Shown: piece after piece, positions 34,669 to 44,178 of the stretch
Layout: each line of letters opens with the position of its first letter
How positions within the stretch are numbered: the first letter of the stretch is position 1
NCBI RefSeq assembly: GCF_014773275.1
Contig: NZ_JACWMW010000002.1
Location: 806,001 to 870,000, forward strand
Source: Mucilaginibacter rigui
GTDB taxonomy: Bacteria; Bacteroidota; Bacteroidia; Sphingobacteriales; Sphingobacteriaceae
Direction: 5' to 3'
Length of the DNA stretch: 64,000 nt
Notes under the pieces: model-generated
The model's database searches: none
What the model was told of the DNA's origin: nothing
The model's input: only the letters and a program-made list of their open reading frames with translations
Made by a program: the position numbers and the translations under genes

Positions 34669-35937
34669 ATGAGAAATATCTCATTGATTTTTAAACAGTT
34701 TTCAAGGTCGGTTTTACTAATTGCCGGTTTGGTTGTTTGTGGTTTAACAGCCCATGCGCAAACAGATGCAGCAAAAGGTGAAGCTATATTTAAGGCCAAG
34801 TGTACAGCGTGCCATAAAATAGATACGCGTATGACCGGCCCGGCCTTAGGTCCGCAGCTTACATCAGAAACTGATGATGCCTATTTAACCAAATGGATCC
34901 AAAACAACCAGGCATTAATTGCTGCCAAAAACCCCAAGGCCGTTAAAATATTTAACGAATACAACCAGGCGGGTATGACAGTATTTGCCGAATTGAGCGA
35001 TGCTGATGTGGGTAATGTTATTACTTACATCCGTGCCGATTGGAAAAAGATCCAGGAAGATAAAGCCAAAGCACCTGCCGCTGGCGCAGTTGCCGAAGAC
35101 AAAGGCCCAAGCAGCCTGGTTATCTGGGGTTTGTTAGGCGTTATCGTTATCGCTTTCATTGTAATCCTTGTATTAAACAAAGTAATTGCAACGCTTGAGC
35201 GTTTGTTGCTTAACAGGCAAGGTATTGTACTTGAAGAAGATGCTGAAGAGGAAAAAGTAAAAGCCGACCGCACAGCAACTTTCAAAAAACTGCTGAAAAA
35301 CAAAAAGCTTGTATTCTTTATAGTGCTTTGCGGTACTATAGCGATGGGCAGCTTTAGCTGGGTAACCATGTGGAACACTAACGTTCACCAGGGATACCAG
35401 CCGGTACAGCCTATTAAATACTCGCACGAGTTGCACGCCGGCGCTATGAAAATAGAATGCCAGTACTGCCACACAGGCGCTTTCAAATCTAAAAACGCTT
35501 CAATCCCATCATTAAACGTTTGTATGAACTGCCACAAATCTGTTAAAACAGAATCGCCGGAAATTCATAAGATCTATGATGCGTTGGGTTATGATCCTAA
35601 CACCGCTAAATACGATAGCACTAAAGCAAAACCAATTCAGTGGGTACGTATACACAATCTGCCGGATCTGGCTTACTTTAACCACTCGCAGCACGTTAAG
35701 GTTGGTGCTATTAAATGCCAAACCTGCCACGGCCCGGTTGAAACCATGAAAGAGGTTTACCAGTACTCGCCATTAACAATGAAATGGTGTATACAATGCC
35801 ACAAACGTACCGAGGTTAACGGTAAAGGCAATGCTTACTACGATAGCATACTTGCTGCCCATGATAAAATTAAAAAGGGTGAGAAAGTTACCGCAGCAGT
35901 ATTAGGCGGTATTGAGTGTGCTAAGTGCCACTATTAA
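34669..35937 (+). CDS. actA: ActA, multiheme cytochrome c subunit of alternative complex III
   Basis: Periplasmic electron-carrying subunit of the quinol:cytochrome c oxidoreductase. The 422-residue protein has a signal peptide (MRNISLIFKQFSRSVLLIAGLVVCGLTAHA in two pieces), then a class-I cytochrome c domain with one heme site CTACH (residues about 30-125), a membrane helix near 145-170, a second helix near 215, and a C-terminal ActA domain with five CxxCH sites (CQYCH, CMNCH, CQTCH, CIQCH, CAKCH). Six hemes in one polypeptide: the extra N-terminal cytochrome c is the unusual feature compared with the plain pentaheme ActA. First gene of the operon. The soluble domain may hand electrons on to the oxidase. 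Confidence 0.93.
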   Translation: MRNISLIFKQFSRSVLLIAGLVVCGLTAHAQTDAAKGEAIFKAKCTACHKIDTRMTGPALGPQLTSETDDAYLTKWIQNNQALIAAKNPKAVKIFNEYNQAGMTVFAELSDADVGNVITYIRADWKKIQEDKAKAPAAGAVAEDKGPSSLVIWGLLGVIVIAFIVILVLNKVIATLERLLLNRQGIVLEEDAEEEKVKADRTATFKKLLKNKKLVFFIVLCGTIAMGSFSWVTMWNTNVHQGYQPVQPIKYSHELHAGAMKIECQYCHTGAFKSKNASIPSLNVCMNCHKSVKTESPEIHKIYDALGYDPNTAKYDSTKAKPIQWVRIHNLPDLAYFNHSQHVKVGAIKCQTCHGPVETMKEVYQYSPLTMKWCIQCHKRTEVNGKGNAYYDSILAAHDKIKKGEKVTAAVLGGIECAKCHY

Positions 35938-35978
35938 TAATTATCAAGAACAGTACATTACAGTTTATATAACTATAA

Positions 35979-38900
35979 ATGGATAGCAATAAAAAATACT
36001 GGAAAGGTTTAGAAGAACTGAACAGAACACCAGAATTTGTTGAGAAAAATAAACACGAGTTTGCCGAGCCAATCCCTATTGAAGAGGTACTAAGCGGTGG
36101 CGGCCTTATGGGCAAAACTCCACGTCGCGACTTTTTAAAGGCACTGGGTTTTGGTGTGGGTGCAGTTACTTTAGCGGCTTGCCAAAAAGTACCGGTACAC
36201 AAATCAATCCCATACTTAATAAAGCCGGAAGAGGTAACACCGGGTGTGGCCAACTACTACTCATCAACTTACGACGGTAGCGCTATATTGGTTAAAACCC
36301 GCGAAGGCCGCCCTATTAAAGTTGAAGGTAACCCTAATGATCTTTTATCAAAAGGTGGTTTAAGCGCACAGGCACAGGCATCAGTGCTTGACCTGTACGA
36401 TAACAGCCGTGTGCAGGACCCGCAACAAAATGGCAGCCCTACCGGCTGGGCGCAGGTTGATGCTTTTGTAAAAAACCAGCTTGCAGCTATCGCGGCAAGC
36501 GGCAAAACAATCAGCATTGTAACTTCAACTATACACAGCCCATCTACCCAGGCTGTTATTAATGATTTTATAGCAAAATATCCTACTGCAAAACACGTAA
36601 GTTATGATGCAGTATCATATACAGGTATTATAAAAGCTAACCAAAACAGTTTTGGTAAAGCAGTATTACCTCATTACAACTTTGATAAAGCAGACGTTAT
36701 TGTAAGCTTCGCGGCCGATTTCCTTGGAACATGGATCTCAGGCGAAGAGTTTACACGCCAGTACGTATCAAACAGGAACAACAAATCGCTTGAAGCTAAG
36801 AAGATGTCACGTCACATCCAGTTTGAGAGCGGGATGAGCCTTACCGGTACCAATGCGGATGTGCGTATAGCTATTAAACCGTCTGAAGAAGGTGTTGCAC
36901 TGGTTAACCTTTACAATGCATTATCAGGTACAACTTTACCGGGCTCAAGAAAATTAACAACAGCTAATGCCGATAAGGCGATATTGCTGGTAGCAGCCGA
37001 ATTAAAAGCCGCTAAAGGTAAAGCATTAGTTGTTTGCGGTTCAAACGATGTTGCTACACAAGTATTGGTAAATGCCATTAACTCTTTATTAGGCAGCTAC
37101 GGTACTACAATTGATCTGGATAACCCATCGCGCCAGTACGCCGGCAACGATGCTGAAATTGTTGATTTCATCACCCAGGCAAAAAATGGTACAGTTGGCG
37201 CAGCTTTATTCCTTGATGCTAACCCTGCTTATGATTACCACTCTGCAGATGCAGTTAAAGATGCTCTTAAAAAGGTTAGCCTTAAAATATCTTTCTCTGA
37301 CCACGCCGATGAAACCGCTGCACTTTGTAACATCATTGCACCAAACCACCACTATTTAGAGTCGTGGGGTGATGATAGCTCGGTTACAGGTTACTACACT
37401 GTAATGCAGCCAACCATTAATCCGGTTTACAACACCCGCCAGGCCGAGCAAAGCCTGCTGGTATGGAGCGACAACCCGGTTAAAGATTACTATACCTATG
37501 TTAGAAATAACTGGAACAATAACTTATTAGCTAAAGGCGGCTTATCAGGCCAGGCTGGTTGGGAAACCTTATTACAAACAGGTTTTGTATTAGCAGCACC
37601 GGTTGCAGCGGGTTCTTACACCTTTAACTATGATCTTAACGCTGTTGCACAAACCATATTAAACCAAAGCGCGAAATTAGCAGAAGCTAAAGTTGAGCTG
37701 CAGGTATACCAGAACACAGCAATGCGCGATGGTAAAAGGGCAAACAACCCTTGGTTACAAGAGCTGCCTGATCCGGTATCTAAAGTTACCTGGGACAACT
37801 TTGCAGCAATGTCTCCGTCTGATATTATAAAATTAGGCCTTGACGAATTTGAGGTTATTAAAATTGAAGCAAACGGTTACACTGTAACATTACCTGTATT
37901 ATCACAACCGGGCCAGGCGCCGGGTACAATATCAGTAGCTGTTGGTTATGGCCGCACAGCAGCCGGTTTGGTTGGTAACAATGTAGGTAAAAACGCGTAT
38001 CCTTTCTTAAGCTTCCTTAACGGCACGTTCCAGACAAATGCATCTGCAACTATAACCGCAACAGGCGATATATTCCCGCTTTCGCAAACACAAACGCACC
38101 ATTCATTTGAAGGCCGTAATGTGATACGCGAAGCAAGCTTTACCGAGTACAAAAAGAACCCGGCAGCAGGAAGCGGCGCTGAAGGTGAGCACGAGAAATA
38201 CGACCTTTGGGAAGCAACCAATGAAGATCATATCCACGCACGCCCCGTTTATGACTGGGTTATGGCTATCGACTTAAATGCATGTACAGGTTGCGGCGCT
38301 TGCGTTGTAGCATGTAGCGCAGAAAACAACATACCTGTTGTTGGTAAAGACGAAGTTGGCCGCCGCCGTGAAATGCACTGGATCCGTATTGACCGTTACT
38401 ATAGCTTTAACAACGATAGCAATGGCCACGCTGTAACCAAAGAAAAAGAAATTGCAAAACTGGATAACTTTAACAATGTAACTGTTGTTCACCAGCCAAT
38501 GCTTTGCCAGCACTGCGACCACGCACCTTGTGAAACTGTTTGCCCGGTATTAGCTACCGTACACTCAAGCGAAGGTTTAAACCAGATGGCATATAACCGT
38601 TGTGTTGGTACACGTTACTGCGCAAATAACTGCCCGTATAAAGTACGCCGTTTCAACTGGTTTAACTACTGGAACGATTCGCGCTTTGATAACTACCTGA
38701 ACAACGAGCATACACAATTAGTACTTAACCCTGATGTTACTACACGTTTCCGCGGGGTAATGGAAAAATGCTCAATGTGTGTACAACGTATACAGGCAGG
38801 TAAATTACAGGCTAAAATGGAAAAACGCCCGCTTAGGGATGGTGAGGTTAAAGTAGCCTGCCAGCAAACTTGCTCTGCAAACGCTATTGTGTTTGGTAAC

Positions 38901-39038
38901 AGGAACGACCCTAACTCTGAAGTTTCAAAAGCTTTGAAGAGCGAACGTACTTACTATGTGCTTGAAGAGCTTAACGTAAAACCGGGTATTGGCTACCAGG
39001 TAAAAGTTAGAAACACTGGAACTGAATCATTGGCTTAA
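35979..39038 (+). CDS. actB: ActB, molybdopterin-fold and iron-sulfur subunit of ACIII
   Basis: A 1,019-residue fusion of a molybdopterin-oxidoreductase-like domain and a ferredoxin-like subunit. Near the N-terminus TPRRDFLKALGFGVGAVTLAACQK combines a Tat motif (RRDFL) with a lipobox. The catalytic-type domain (about 90-740) is expected to have lost the cofactor, as in ACIII in general. The C-terminal domain carries four cysteine clusters: CTGCGACVVACSAENN, CQHCDHAPCETVCP, CVGTRYCANNCP and CSMCVQRIQ...CQQTC, together binding three 4Fe-4S and one 3Fe-4S. It moves electrons from quinol sites in ActC to the hemes. Second gene of the operon. Confidence 0.95.
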   Translation: MDSNKKYWKGLEELNRTPEFVEKNKHEFAEPIPIEEVLSGGGLMGKTPRRDFLKALGFGVGAVTLAACQKVPVHKSIPYLIKPEEVTPGVANYYSSTYDGSAILVKTREGRPIKVEGNPNDLLSKGGLSAQAQASVLDLYDNSRVQDPQQNGSPTGWAQVDAFVKNQLAAIAASGKTISIVTSTIHSPSTQAVINDFIAKYPTAKHVSYDAVSYTGIIKANQNSFGKAVLPHYNFDKADVIVSFAADFLGTWISGEEFTRQYVSNRNNKSLEAKKMSRHIQFESGMSLTGTNADVRIAIKPSEEGVALVNLYNALSGTTLPGSRKLTTANADKAILLVAAELKAAKGKALVVCGSNDVATQVLVNAINSLLGSYGTTIDLDNPSRQYAGNDAEIVDFITQAKNGTVGAALFLDANPAYDYHSADAVKDALKKVSLKISFSDHADETAALCNIIAPNHHYLESWGDDSSVTGYYTVMQPTINPVYNTRQAEQSLLVWSDNPVKDYYTYVRNNWNNNLLAKGGLSGQAGWETLLQTGFVLAAPVAAGSYTFNYDLNAVAQTILNQSAKLAEAKVELQVYQNTAMRDGKRANNPWLQELPDPVSKVTWDNFAAMSPSDIIKLGLDEFEVIKIEANGYTVTLPVLSQPGQAPGTISVAVGYGRTAAGLVGNNVGKNAYPFLSFLNGTFQTNASATITATGDIFPLSQTQTHHSFEGRNVIREASFTEYKKNPAAGSGAEGEHEKYDLWEATNEDHIHARPVYDWVMAIDLNACTGCGACVVACSAENNIPVVGKDEVGRRREMHWIRIDRYYSFNNDSNGHAVTKEKEIAKLDNFNNVTVVHQPMLCQHCDHAPCETVCPVLATVHSSEGLNQMAYNRCVGTRYCANNCPYKVRRFNWFNYWNDSRFDNYLNNEHTQLVLNPDVTTRFRGVMEKCSMCVQRIQAGKLQAKMEKRPLRDGEVKVACQQTCSANAIVFGNRNDPNSEVSKALKSERTYYVLEELNVKPGIGYQVKVRNTGTESLA

Positions 39039-39066
39039 TTTTTTACATCGAGATATATAACAACAT

Positions 39067-40539
39067 ATGAGTCATCATCATGAATCGATAATCAGGGAAC
39101 CGTTAATGACGGGCAAGGATATAACCTATGCCCAAATTACTAACGATATATTGTTGCCTGTAGAAAATAAACCCAACAAAGCTTGGTGGATAGGTTTTAC
39201 CGTATCATCATTAGGCGCATTGCTTTGGGTAGTGTCCATCAGCTACACCTTTTGGTTTGGCTTAGGCGCTTGGGGATTAAACAAAACTGTAGGCTGGGCG
39301 TGGGATATCACCGGTTTCGTATGGTGGGTAGGTATTGGTCACGCCGGTACGCTTATTTCTGCGGTACTGTTAATCTTCCGTCAAAACTGGCGTAACTCTA
39401 TCAACCGATCGGCTGAGGCGATGACCATCTTCGCCGTTATTTGTGCCGCTACGTACATTGTAGCACACATGGGCCGCCCATGGTTAGCATACTTTACATT
39501 ACCGCTGCCAAACCAGTACGGCTCACTTTGGGTAAACTGGAACTCGGCACTGATGATGGACGTGTTTGCGATATCAACTTACTTCTCGGTATCATTATTA
39601 TTCTGGTACACAGGTTTACTGCCTGATATCGCTTCGATACGTGACCGTGCAACAGGCTTACGCCGCCGTATTTATTCAATCCTATCTTTCGGATGGACAG
39701 GGTCATTAAAAACCTGGCAGCGTTTCGAAACCGTATCATTGATATTAGCGGGTATATCTACACCACTGGTACTTTCGGTACACACCATTGTATCATTTGA
39801 CTTTGCTACGTCGTTAGAGCCGGGATGGCACACCACTATCTTCCCTCCATACTTCGTTGCGGGTGCTATCTTCTCTGGTTTCGCAATGGTACAAACACTA
39901 TTGCTGGTTACCCGTAAGGTATTAGGTTTAGAGAACTATATCACCATGTTCCATATCGAATCGATGAATAAGATCATCATGCTTACAGGTTCAATTGTAG
40001 GTGTGGCATATATCACCGAGTTCTTTATCGCATGGTACTCACAGGTTGAATACGAACAGTACGCTTTCATCAACCGTGCAACCGGCCCTTACTGGTGGGC
40101 ATACTGGAGCATGATGAGCTGTAACGTTATTTCACCGCAGCTGTTCTGGTCTAAAAAATTACGTACAAGCATAAAATTCTCGTGGTTCCTGTCAATCATC
40201 GTGAATATAGGTATGTGGTTTGAGCGTTTCGTAATTATCGTAACCTCATTACACCGCGATTATATCCCATCAAGCTGGGCCATGTTCTATCCAACATGGG
40301 TAGATGTAAGTGTGTTCATCGGTTCGATAGGTTTATTCTTTACCATGTTCCTGTTATTTATCAGGGTATTGCCATCGGTAGCAATTGCCGAGGTAAAACT
40401 GCTGCTGAAAACATCAAGCGAGCAGTCTAAGAAGAAACTGATAGAAGAAGGGCACCTTGATCCGGTTGAGGTTCAGTATTACAAAGAGTCCTTAACGAAG
40501 TACGACAGTATTGACATGGCTGATTACGAAAAAGTATAA
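39067..40539 (+). CDS. actC: ActC, NrfD-like quinol-oxidising membrane subunit
   Basis: A 490-residue integral membrane protein with about ten helices, NrfD/PsrC type. It holds the menaquinol-binding site of ACIII and gives electrons to the iron-sulfur clusters of ActB. Seen in the sequence: repeated NrfD helices (GFTVSSLGALLWVVSISYTFW, GFVWWVGIGHAGTLISAVLLIFRQNWRNSINRSAEAMTIFA, AIFSGFAMVQTLLLVTRKVLG, WAYWSMMSCNVISPQLFWSKKLR). It follows ActB by 28 bases and precedes ActD by two, all co-transcribed. Length fits the family. Confidence 0.95.
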   Translation: MSHHHESIIREPLMTGKDITYAQITNDILLPVENKPNKAWWIGFTVSSLGALLWVVSISYTFWFGLGAWGLNKTVGWAWDITGFVWWVGIGHAGTLISAVLLIFRQNWRNSINRSAEAMTIFAVICAATYIVAHMGRPWLAYFTLPLPNQYGSLWVNWNSALMMDVFAISTYFSVSLLFWYTGLLPDIASIRDRATGLRRRIYSILSFGWTGSLKTWQRFETVSLILAGISTPLVLSVHTIVSFDFATSLEPGWHTTIFPPYFVAGAIFSGFAMVQTLLLVTRKVLGLENYITMFHIESMNKIIMLTGSIVGVAYITEFFIAWYSQVEYEQYAFINRATGPYWWAYWSMMSCNVISPQLFWSKKLRTSIKFSWFLSIIVNIGMWFERFVIIVTSLHRDYIPSSWAMFYPTWVDVSVFIGSIGLFFTMFLLFIRVLPSVAIAEVKLLLKTSSEQSKKKLIEEGHLDPVEVQYYKESLTKYDSIDMADYEKV

Positions 40540-40541
40540 AA

Positions 40542-41078
40542 ATGAGCAAGACTAAATTTATATTGGGCTGTTTTGATGATCCTGACAACATGATGCAGGG
40601 TATCGATAACTTACAGAAAAATAGTATCCCTATTTATGATGTATATACACCAATGCCTATCCACGGTATTGAGGACAAAATGGGCGTGAAAGATTCACGG
40701 TTGGGTTATGCAGCGTTTTGCTTTGGTTGCCTTGGCGCCTCGGTAATATTCAGCATCCTGTTTTATACACTGGTACTTGACTGGCCTCTGAACGTGGGTG
40801 GTAAACCAAGTTTCTCAATACCAAACTTTGTACCGTTTACCTTTGAGTGGACCATTTTATTTACCGCATTTGGTATGACGATAACTTACTTTGCATCTAC
40901 TCACCTTTTTCCGGGCCGTGCGCCACGTGTAATGGACCTGCGTGCAACTGATGACCGTTTTATTATAGCAGTAGATGCTAAAGGGAACGTACCGCACGAG
41001 GATATCACCAATTTATTAAAACAAGCAGGAGCAGTAGAAGTAAAGCATAACGAAAGAAAATATGTTAGCTATGAATAA
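40542..41078 (+). CDS. actD: ActD, DUF3341 membrane subunit
   Basis: A 178-residue protein with two central membrane helices (AAFCFGCLGASVIFSILFYTLVLDWPLNVGGKPSFS and PFTFEWTILFTAFGMTITYFAS), a DUF3341/ActD subunit that stabilises ACIII. The N-terminal 50 residues (DDPDNMMQGIDNLQKNSIPIYDVYTPMPIHG) and C-terminal tail are soluble. Its stop lies inside the beginning of actE (8- or 17-base overlap), so translation is probably coupled. Confidence 0.93.
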   Translation: MSKTKFILGCFDDPDNMMQGIDNLQKNSIPIYDVYTPMPIHGIEDKMGVKDSRLGYAAFCFGCLGASVIFSILFYTLVLDWPLNVGGKPSFSIPNFVPFTFEWTILFTAFGMTITYFASTHLFPGRAPRVMDLRATDDRFIIAVDAKGNVPHEDITNLLKQAGAVEVKHNERKYVSYE

Positions 41079-41646
41079 ACTTAGAATATTGGGCACAACG
41101 GCTATCGTTATTGCTGCATCGATCGTAATTACATCATGCAAGGATAAGCGTAGTACCGGCTGGGAATACGCCCCCAATATGTACGAGCATAAAGCATTTG
41201 ACCCGGATCAGGCCAACTCTAACTTTAAGGATGGCAAAACAGCGCAGGTACCCCCTGCAGGTACTATACCGGTAGGATTTAAACGTTTTGATTACCCGAA
41301 TACAAAAGACGGGTATGAAAAAGCAGGACTTGATGTGACCAGCCTTATAGCCCAAACACCTCAGCATTTGGCAGAGGGTAAGGTATTGTTCACTACATTT
41401 TGCTCGCCTTGCCACGGTGTAACAGGGCAGGGTGATGGTTTGGTTGTGCAGCACGGGTATCCGCCGCCGCCATCATACTCAAAAGGGCAATCATCACGTG
41501 GTGGTGCGATGAAAGATCTTACAGACGGAAAAATCTATCATACTATAACTTACGGTGTTAACGCGATGGGATCATATGCATCACAGATTGCACCCGATGA
41601 TCGCTGGAAGATAGTTATGTATGTACACCATTTACAAAATTTATAA
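41071..41646 (+). CDS. actE: ActE, monoheme cytochrome c lipoprotein of ACIII
   Basis: From the ATG at 41071 (another in frame at 41062) the protein begins MNKLRILGTTAIVIAASIVITSCKDK with lipobox ITSC, hence a lipoprotein. About 190 residues; one heme site CSPCH in FTTFCSPCHGVTGQGDGLV, and the axial Met probably in YGVNAMGSYASQI. Cytochrome c domain of the CIII-like subunit, the electron exit of ACIII toward the oxidase. Overlaps actD by eight bases. Confidence 0.93.
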   Translation: MNKLRILGTTAIVIAASIVITSCKDKRSTGWEYAPNMYEHKAFDPDQANSNFKDGKTAQVPPAGTIPVGFKRFDYPNTKDGYEKAGLDVTSLIAQTPQHLAEGKVLFTTFCSPCHGVTGQGDGLVVQHGYPPPPSYSKGQSSRGGAMKDLTDGKIYHTITYGVNAMGSYASQIAPDDRWKIVMYVHHLQNL

Positions 41647-41657
41647 GATTATTTTTA

Positions 41658-42917
41658 ATGAAGACTCACAATAGTTTTGAAGAAAGATTTGAATTCAACG
41701 GCACTGCCAAAACGTTGAGTTTAGTTTTTATTGTAATTGGTGTACTCGCAATTGCATTAGGATTTATTTTTGGTGGTGAGCACGTTCAGCGTACTTATAG
41801 CAATTTATTGCTTATGTCTTACTACTTTGTTTGTGTTTGCACGGCAGGCGTATTCTTTTGCGCGTACCAGTATGTAGCACAAGCTGGCTGGTCGGCTGCT
41901 TTTATCAGGATACCACAGGCATTTGCCAAAGTATTGCCTATAGCCAGCCTTATTCTTATCGTGATAGTAACCTTTGGTTTATTCACAACCCATAAAGTTG
42001 TTGAGCACGGTAAAGAAGAAGTTGTACCTTATTTATATGCGCACTGGGCTACACATGGCCTTACCATACCGGGCAGCGAAAACTTTGACCCGATAATTTT
42101 TGGCAAAAAAGCATTCTTAAACATCCCGTTCTTTTACGGTATGCTGGTAGTGTTGTTAGGCGCTTACAGCTACTTTGGCTGGGCTTTAGCTAAATGCTCT
42201 GAAAATGAAGATAGCGTAGGCGGCATGAGCAACTACGATAAAAGCTTTAAGCTGTCGTGTATATTCCTGGTAATATTTGGTTTTACCTTCCCGATCTTCG
42301 CGTTCGGTGTTATTATGTCGTTAGAAGCACATTGGTTCTCAACCATGTTTGGTTGGTACAATTTAGCTGCTATGCACGTAAGCGGTTTAGCTATTATTGC
42401 CCTGGTGATGATATACCTGCAGAAAAAAGGTTACTTTACCTGGTTACATATCGACCATTTGCACAGCATGGGTAAACTGATCTTCGGTTTCTCTATTTTC
42501 TGGACATACGTTTGGTTTGCACAATTCTTCCTTACCTGGTATGCCAACATCCCTGAGGAATCGGTTTACTTTTACATCCGTTGGGAGCCTCAATATAAAT
42601 TCTGGTTCTGGTTAAATATTGCCATGAACTTTTTAGCTCCATTGTTAATGTTGATGTCGCGCGATGCAAAACGAGTTACTAACCGTATGATGTGGACATG
42701 TATTATATTGATAGCCGGCCACTGGCTTGATTATTATATTATGATTATGCCGGGTACAGTAAAAGAACACAGAGGTTTTGGTGTAGAAGAGATTGGCATA
42801 TTTTTAGGTTTTGCAGGTTTGTTTACCTACCTGATGTTAAATACATTAAGCAAGTTTAATTCCCTTGTGCCTAAAAAACATCCGTTCCTTGAAGAGAGCC
42901 TGCATCATCACATATAA
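41658..42917 (+). CDS. actF: ActF, membrane subunit of ACIII (ActC paralogue)
   Basis: A 419-residue membrane protein with about ten helices, a relative of ActC. It pairs with ActC in the core of ACIII. Typical segments: LSLVFIVIGVLAIALGFIFGGEHVQRTYSNLLLMSYYFVCVC, HWFSTMFGWYNLAAMHVSGLAIIALVMIYLQ, YFTWLHIDHLHSMGKLIFGFSIFWTYVWFAQFFLTWYANIPEE, LLMLMSRDAKRVTNRMMWTCIILIAGHWLDYYIMIMPGT. Last act gene; the oxidase genes follow after 48 bases, as in the known ACIII-oxidase supercomplex gene order. Confidence 0.94.
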   Translation: MKTHNSFEERFEFNGTAKTLSLVFIVIGVLAIALGFIFGGEHVQRTYSNLLLMSYYFVCVCTAGVFFCAYQYVAQAGWSAAFIRIPQAFAKVLPIASLILIVIVTFGLFTTHKVVEHGKEEVVPYLYAHWATHGLTIPGSENFDPIIFGKKAFLNIPFFYGMLVVLLGAYSYFGWALAKCSENEDSVGGMSNYDKSFKLSCIFLVIFGFTFPIFAFGVIMSLEAHWFSTMFGWYNLAAMHVSGLAIIALVMIYLQKKGYFTWLHIDHLHSMGKLIFGFSIFWTYVWFAQFFLTWYANIPEESVYFYIRWEPQYKFWFWLNIAMNFLAPLLMLMSRDAKRVTNRMMWTCIILIAGHWLDYYIMIMPGTVKEHRGFGVEEIGIFLGFAGLFTYLMLNTLSKFNSLVPKKHPFLEESLHHHI

Positions 42918-42965
42918 TAATTGTTAAATTTGCAACCGGATACAGCAATTCAAATAACCAATAAA

Positions 42966-44159
42966 ATGGGATTCAAACATTTAATAAATACTAAAAAAAT
43001 ACTTTCGCTTTTAGCTGTTTTTATGCTTTTGGGTACAAGCATGCTTTTTGCCCAGGGTACGGAAACAGCCGGGGCTGCTGCTTCACCAGCTGCTGATGCA
43101 GTTAAGGATAATGGCTTAGCTACCGCAGGTTACTATATCCTGCTTTTCCTTATCGCTTGTTTTATTGTAGGGATAGTTGGTAAAATACTTCGCGTGTTTG
43201 ACCTAACCCAGCAGATACAAGGGAGAAACCCTATCAACTGGAATAATATTATGGGTGTTTTATGCCTTGTATTCCTTATTGCAGGTGCATACGGCGCTTA
43301 CTGGGAATTTACAGTACATGGCAGCATGATATTGCCCGGTGCAGCATCAGAGCATGGTGTTAAAATAGACGAGATGTTTTGGACAACCACCGTGTTAACA
43401 ATGATAGTGTTTGTAGTAACACAAATATTGCTGTTTACATTCCTGTTCAGGTACCGTTATAATGCAAAACGCCGCGGCCATTTCTTACCGCATAACAATA
43501 CTATCGAAAAAGTATGGACAATAGCCCCGGCTATCGTTTTAACTATACTTGTTATTTTCGGTTTCTTTACATGGCAAAAAATTACCGATAGTACAAACAC
43601 TAAAGGTGATATTAATATTGATATTACCGGCCACCAGTTTGCCTGGGAGCTACGCTATACCGGCCGCGATGGTTTATTAGGCAAAACCGACTATAAACTT
43701 GTTAGCGGTGTAAATAAGCTTGGTATCGATTTTAAAGACAAAAACAGTTATGACGATTTACAGGCCGATACCATGGTTATACCGGTACGTAAGTCTATCA
43801 GGTTAAACATACACGCGCAGGATGTTATCCATAGCGTTTATATGCCGCATTTCCGTGTACAGTTAAATGCGGTGCCGGGCCTGCCTACCTTCTTTAAATT
43901 TAAGCCTACCATTACTACTGCAGAGATGCGTACCAAATTGGATAAACCAACATTTGAGTACGAAATACTTTGTAACAAAATTTGCGGTGGTAGCCATTAT
44001 AACATGAAAAAAATTGTACGTGTGGTTACCGAAGCTGAATACCAGGCATGGATAGCTCAGCAGAAACCATATCTGACAGACGCGGTTAAAAAAGACCTTA
44101 AATTTGCCGTAACAGAAAAAAAAGAAGTACAACCAAACAGGTTAGCGTTAAACAATTAA
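42966..44159 (+). CDS. coxB: Cytochrome c oxidase subunit II (CuA protein)
   Basis: Takes electrons through its CuA centre and gives them to subunit I. From the ATG at 42966 (the longer frame begins with TTG at 42921) it has a signal peptide ending near LFAQ, then three membrane helices, the third and second being the family pair (MFWTTTVLTMIVFVVTQILLFTFLFRYR, IEKVWTIAPAIVLTILVIFGFF). The cupredoxin domain has DVIHSVYMPHFRVQLNAVPG and the CuA ligands in CNKICGGSHYNMKK (Cys, Cys, His, Met). No cytochrome c domain is fused. 398 residues. A TAAATTTG box at 42925-42932 could be an internal promoter. Confidence 0.96.
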   Translation: MGFKHLINTKKILSLLAVFMLLGTSMLFAQGTETAGAAASPAADAVKDNGLATAGYYILLFLIACFIVGIVGKILRVFDLTQQIQGRNPINWNNIMGVLCLVFLIAGAYGAYWEFTVHGSMILPGAASEHGVKIDEMFWTTTVLTMIVFVVTQILLFTFLFRYRYNAKRRGHFLPHNNTIEKVWTIAPAIVLTILVIFGFFTWQKITDSTNTKGDINIDITGHQFAWELRYTGRDGLLGKTDYKLVSGVNKLGIDFKDKNSYDDLQADTMVIPVRKSIRLNIHAQDVIHSVYMPHFRVQLNAVPGLPTFFKFKPTITTAEMRTKLDKPTFEYEILCNKICGGSHYNMKKIVRVVTEAEYQAWIAQQKPYLTDAVKKDLKFAVTEKKEVQPNRLALNN

Positions 44160-44178
44160 TACAAAAAGATTAGCGAGT

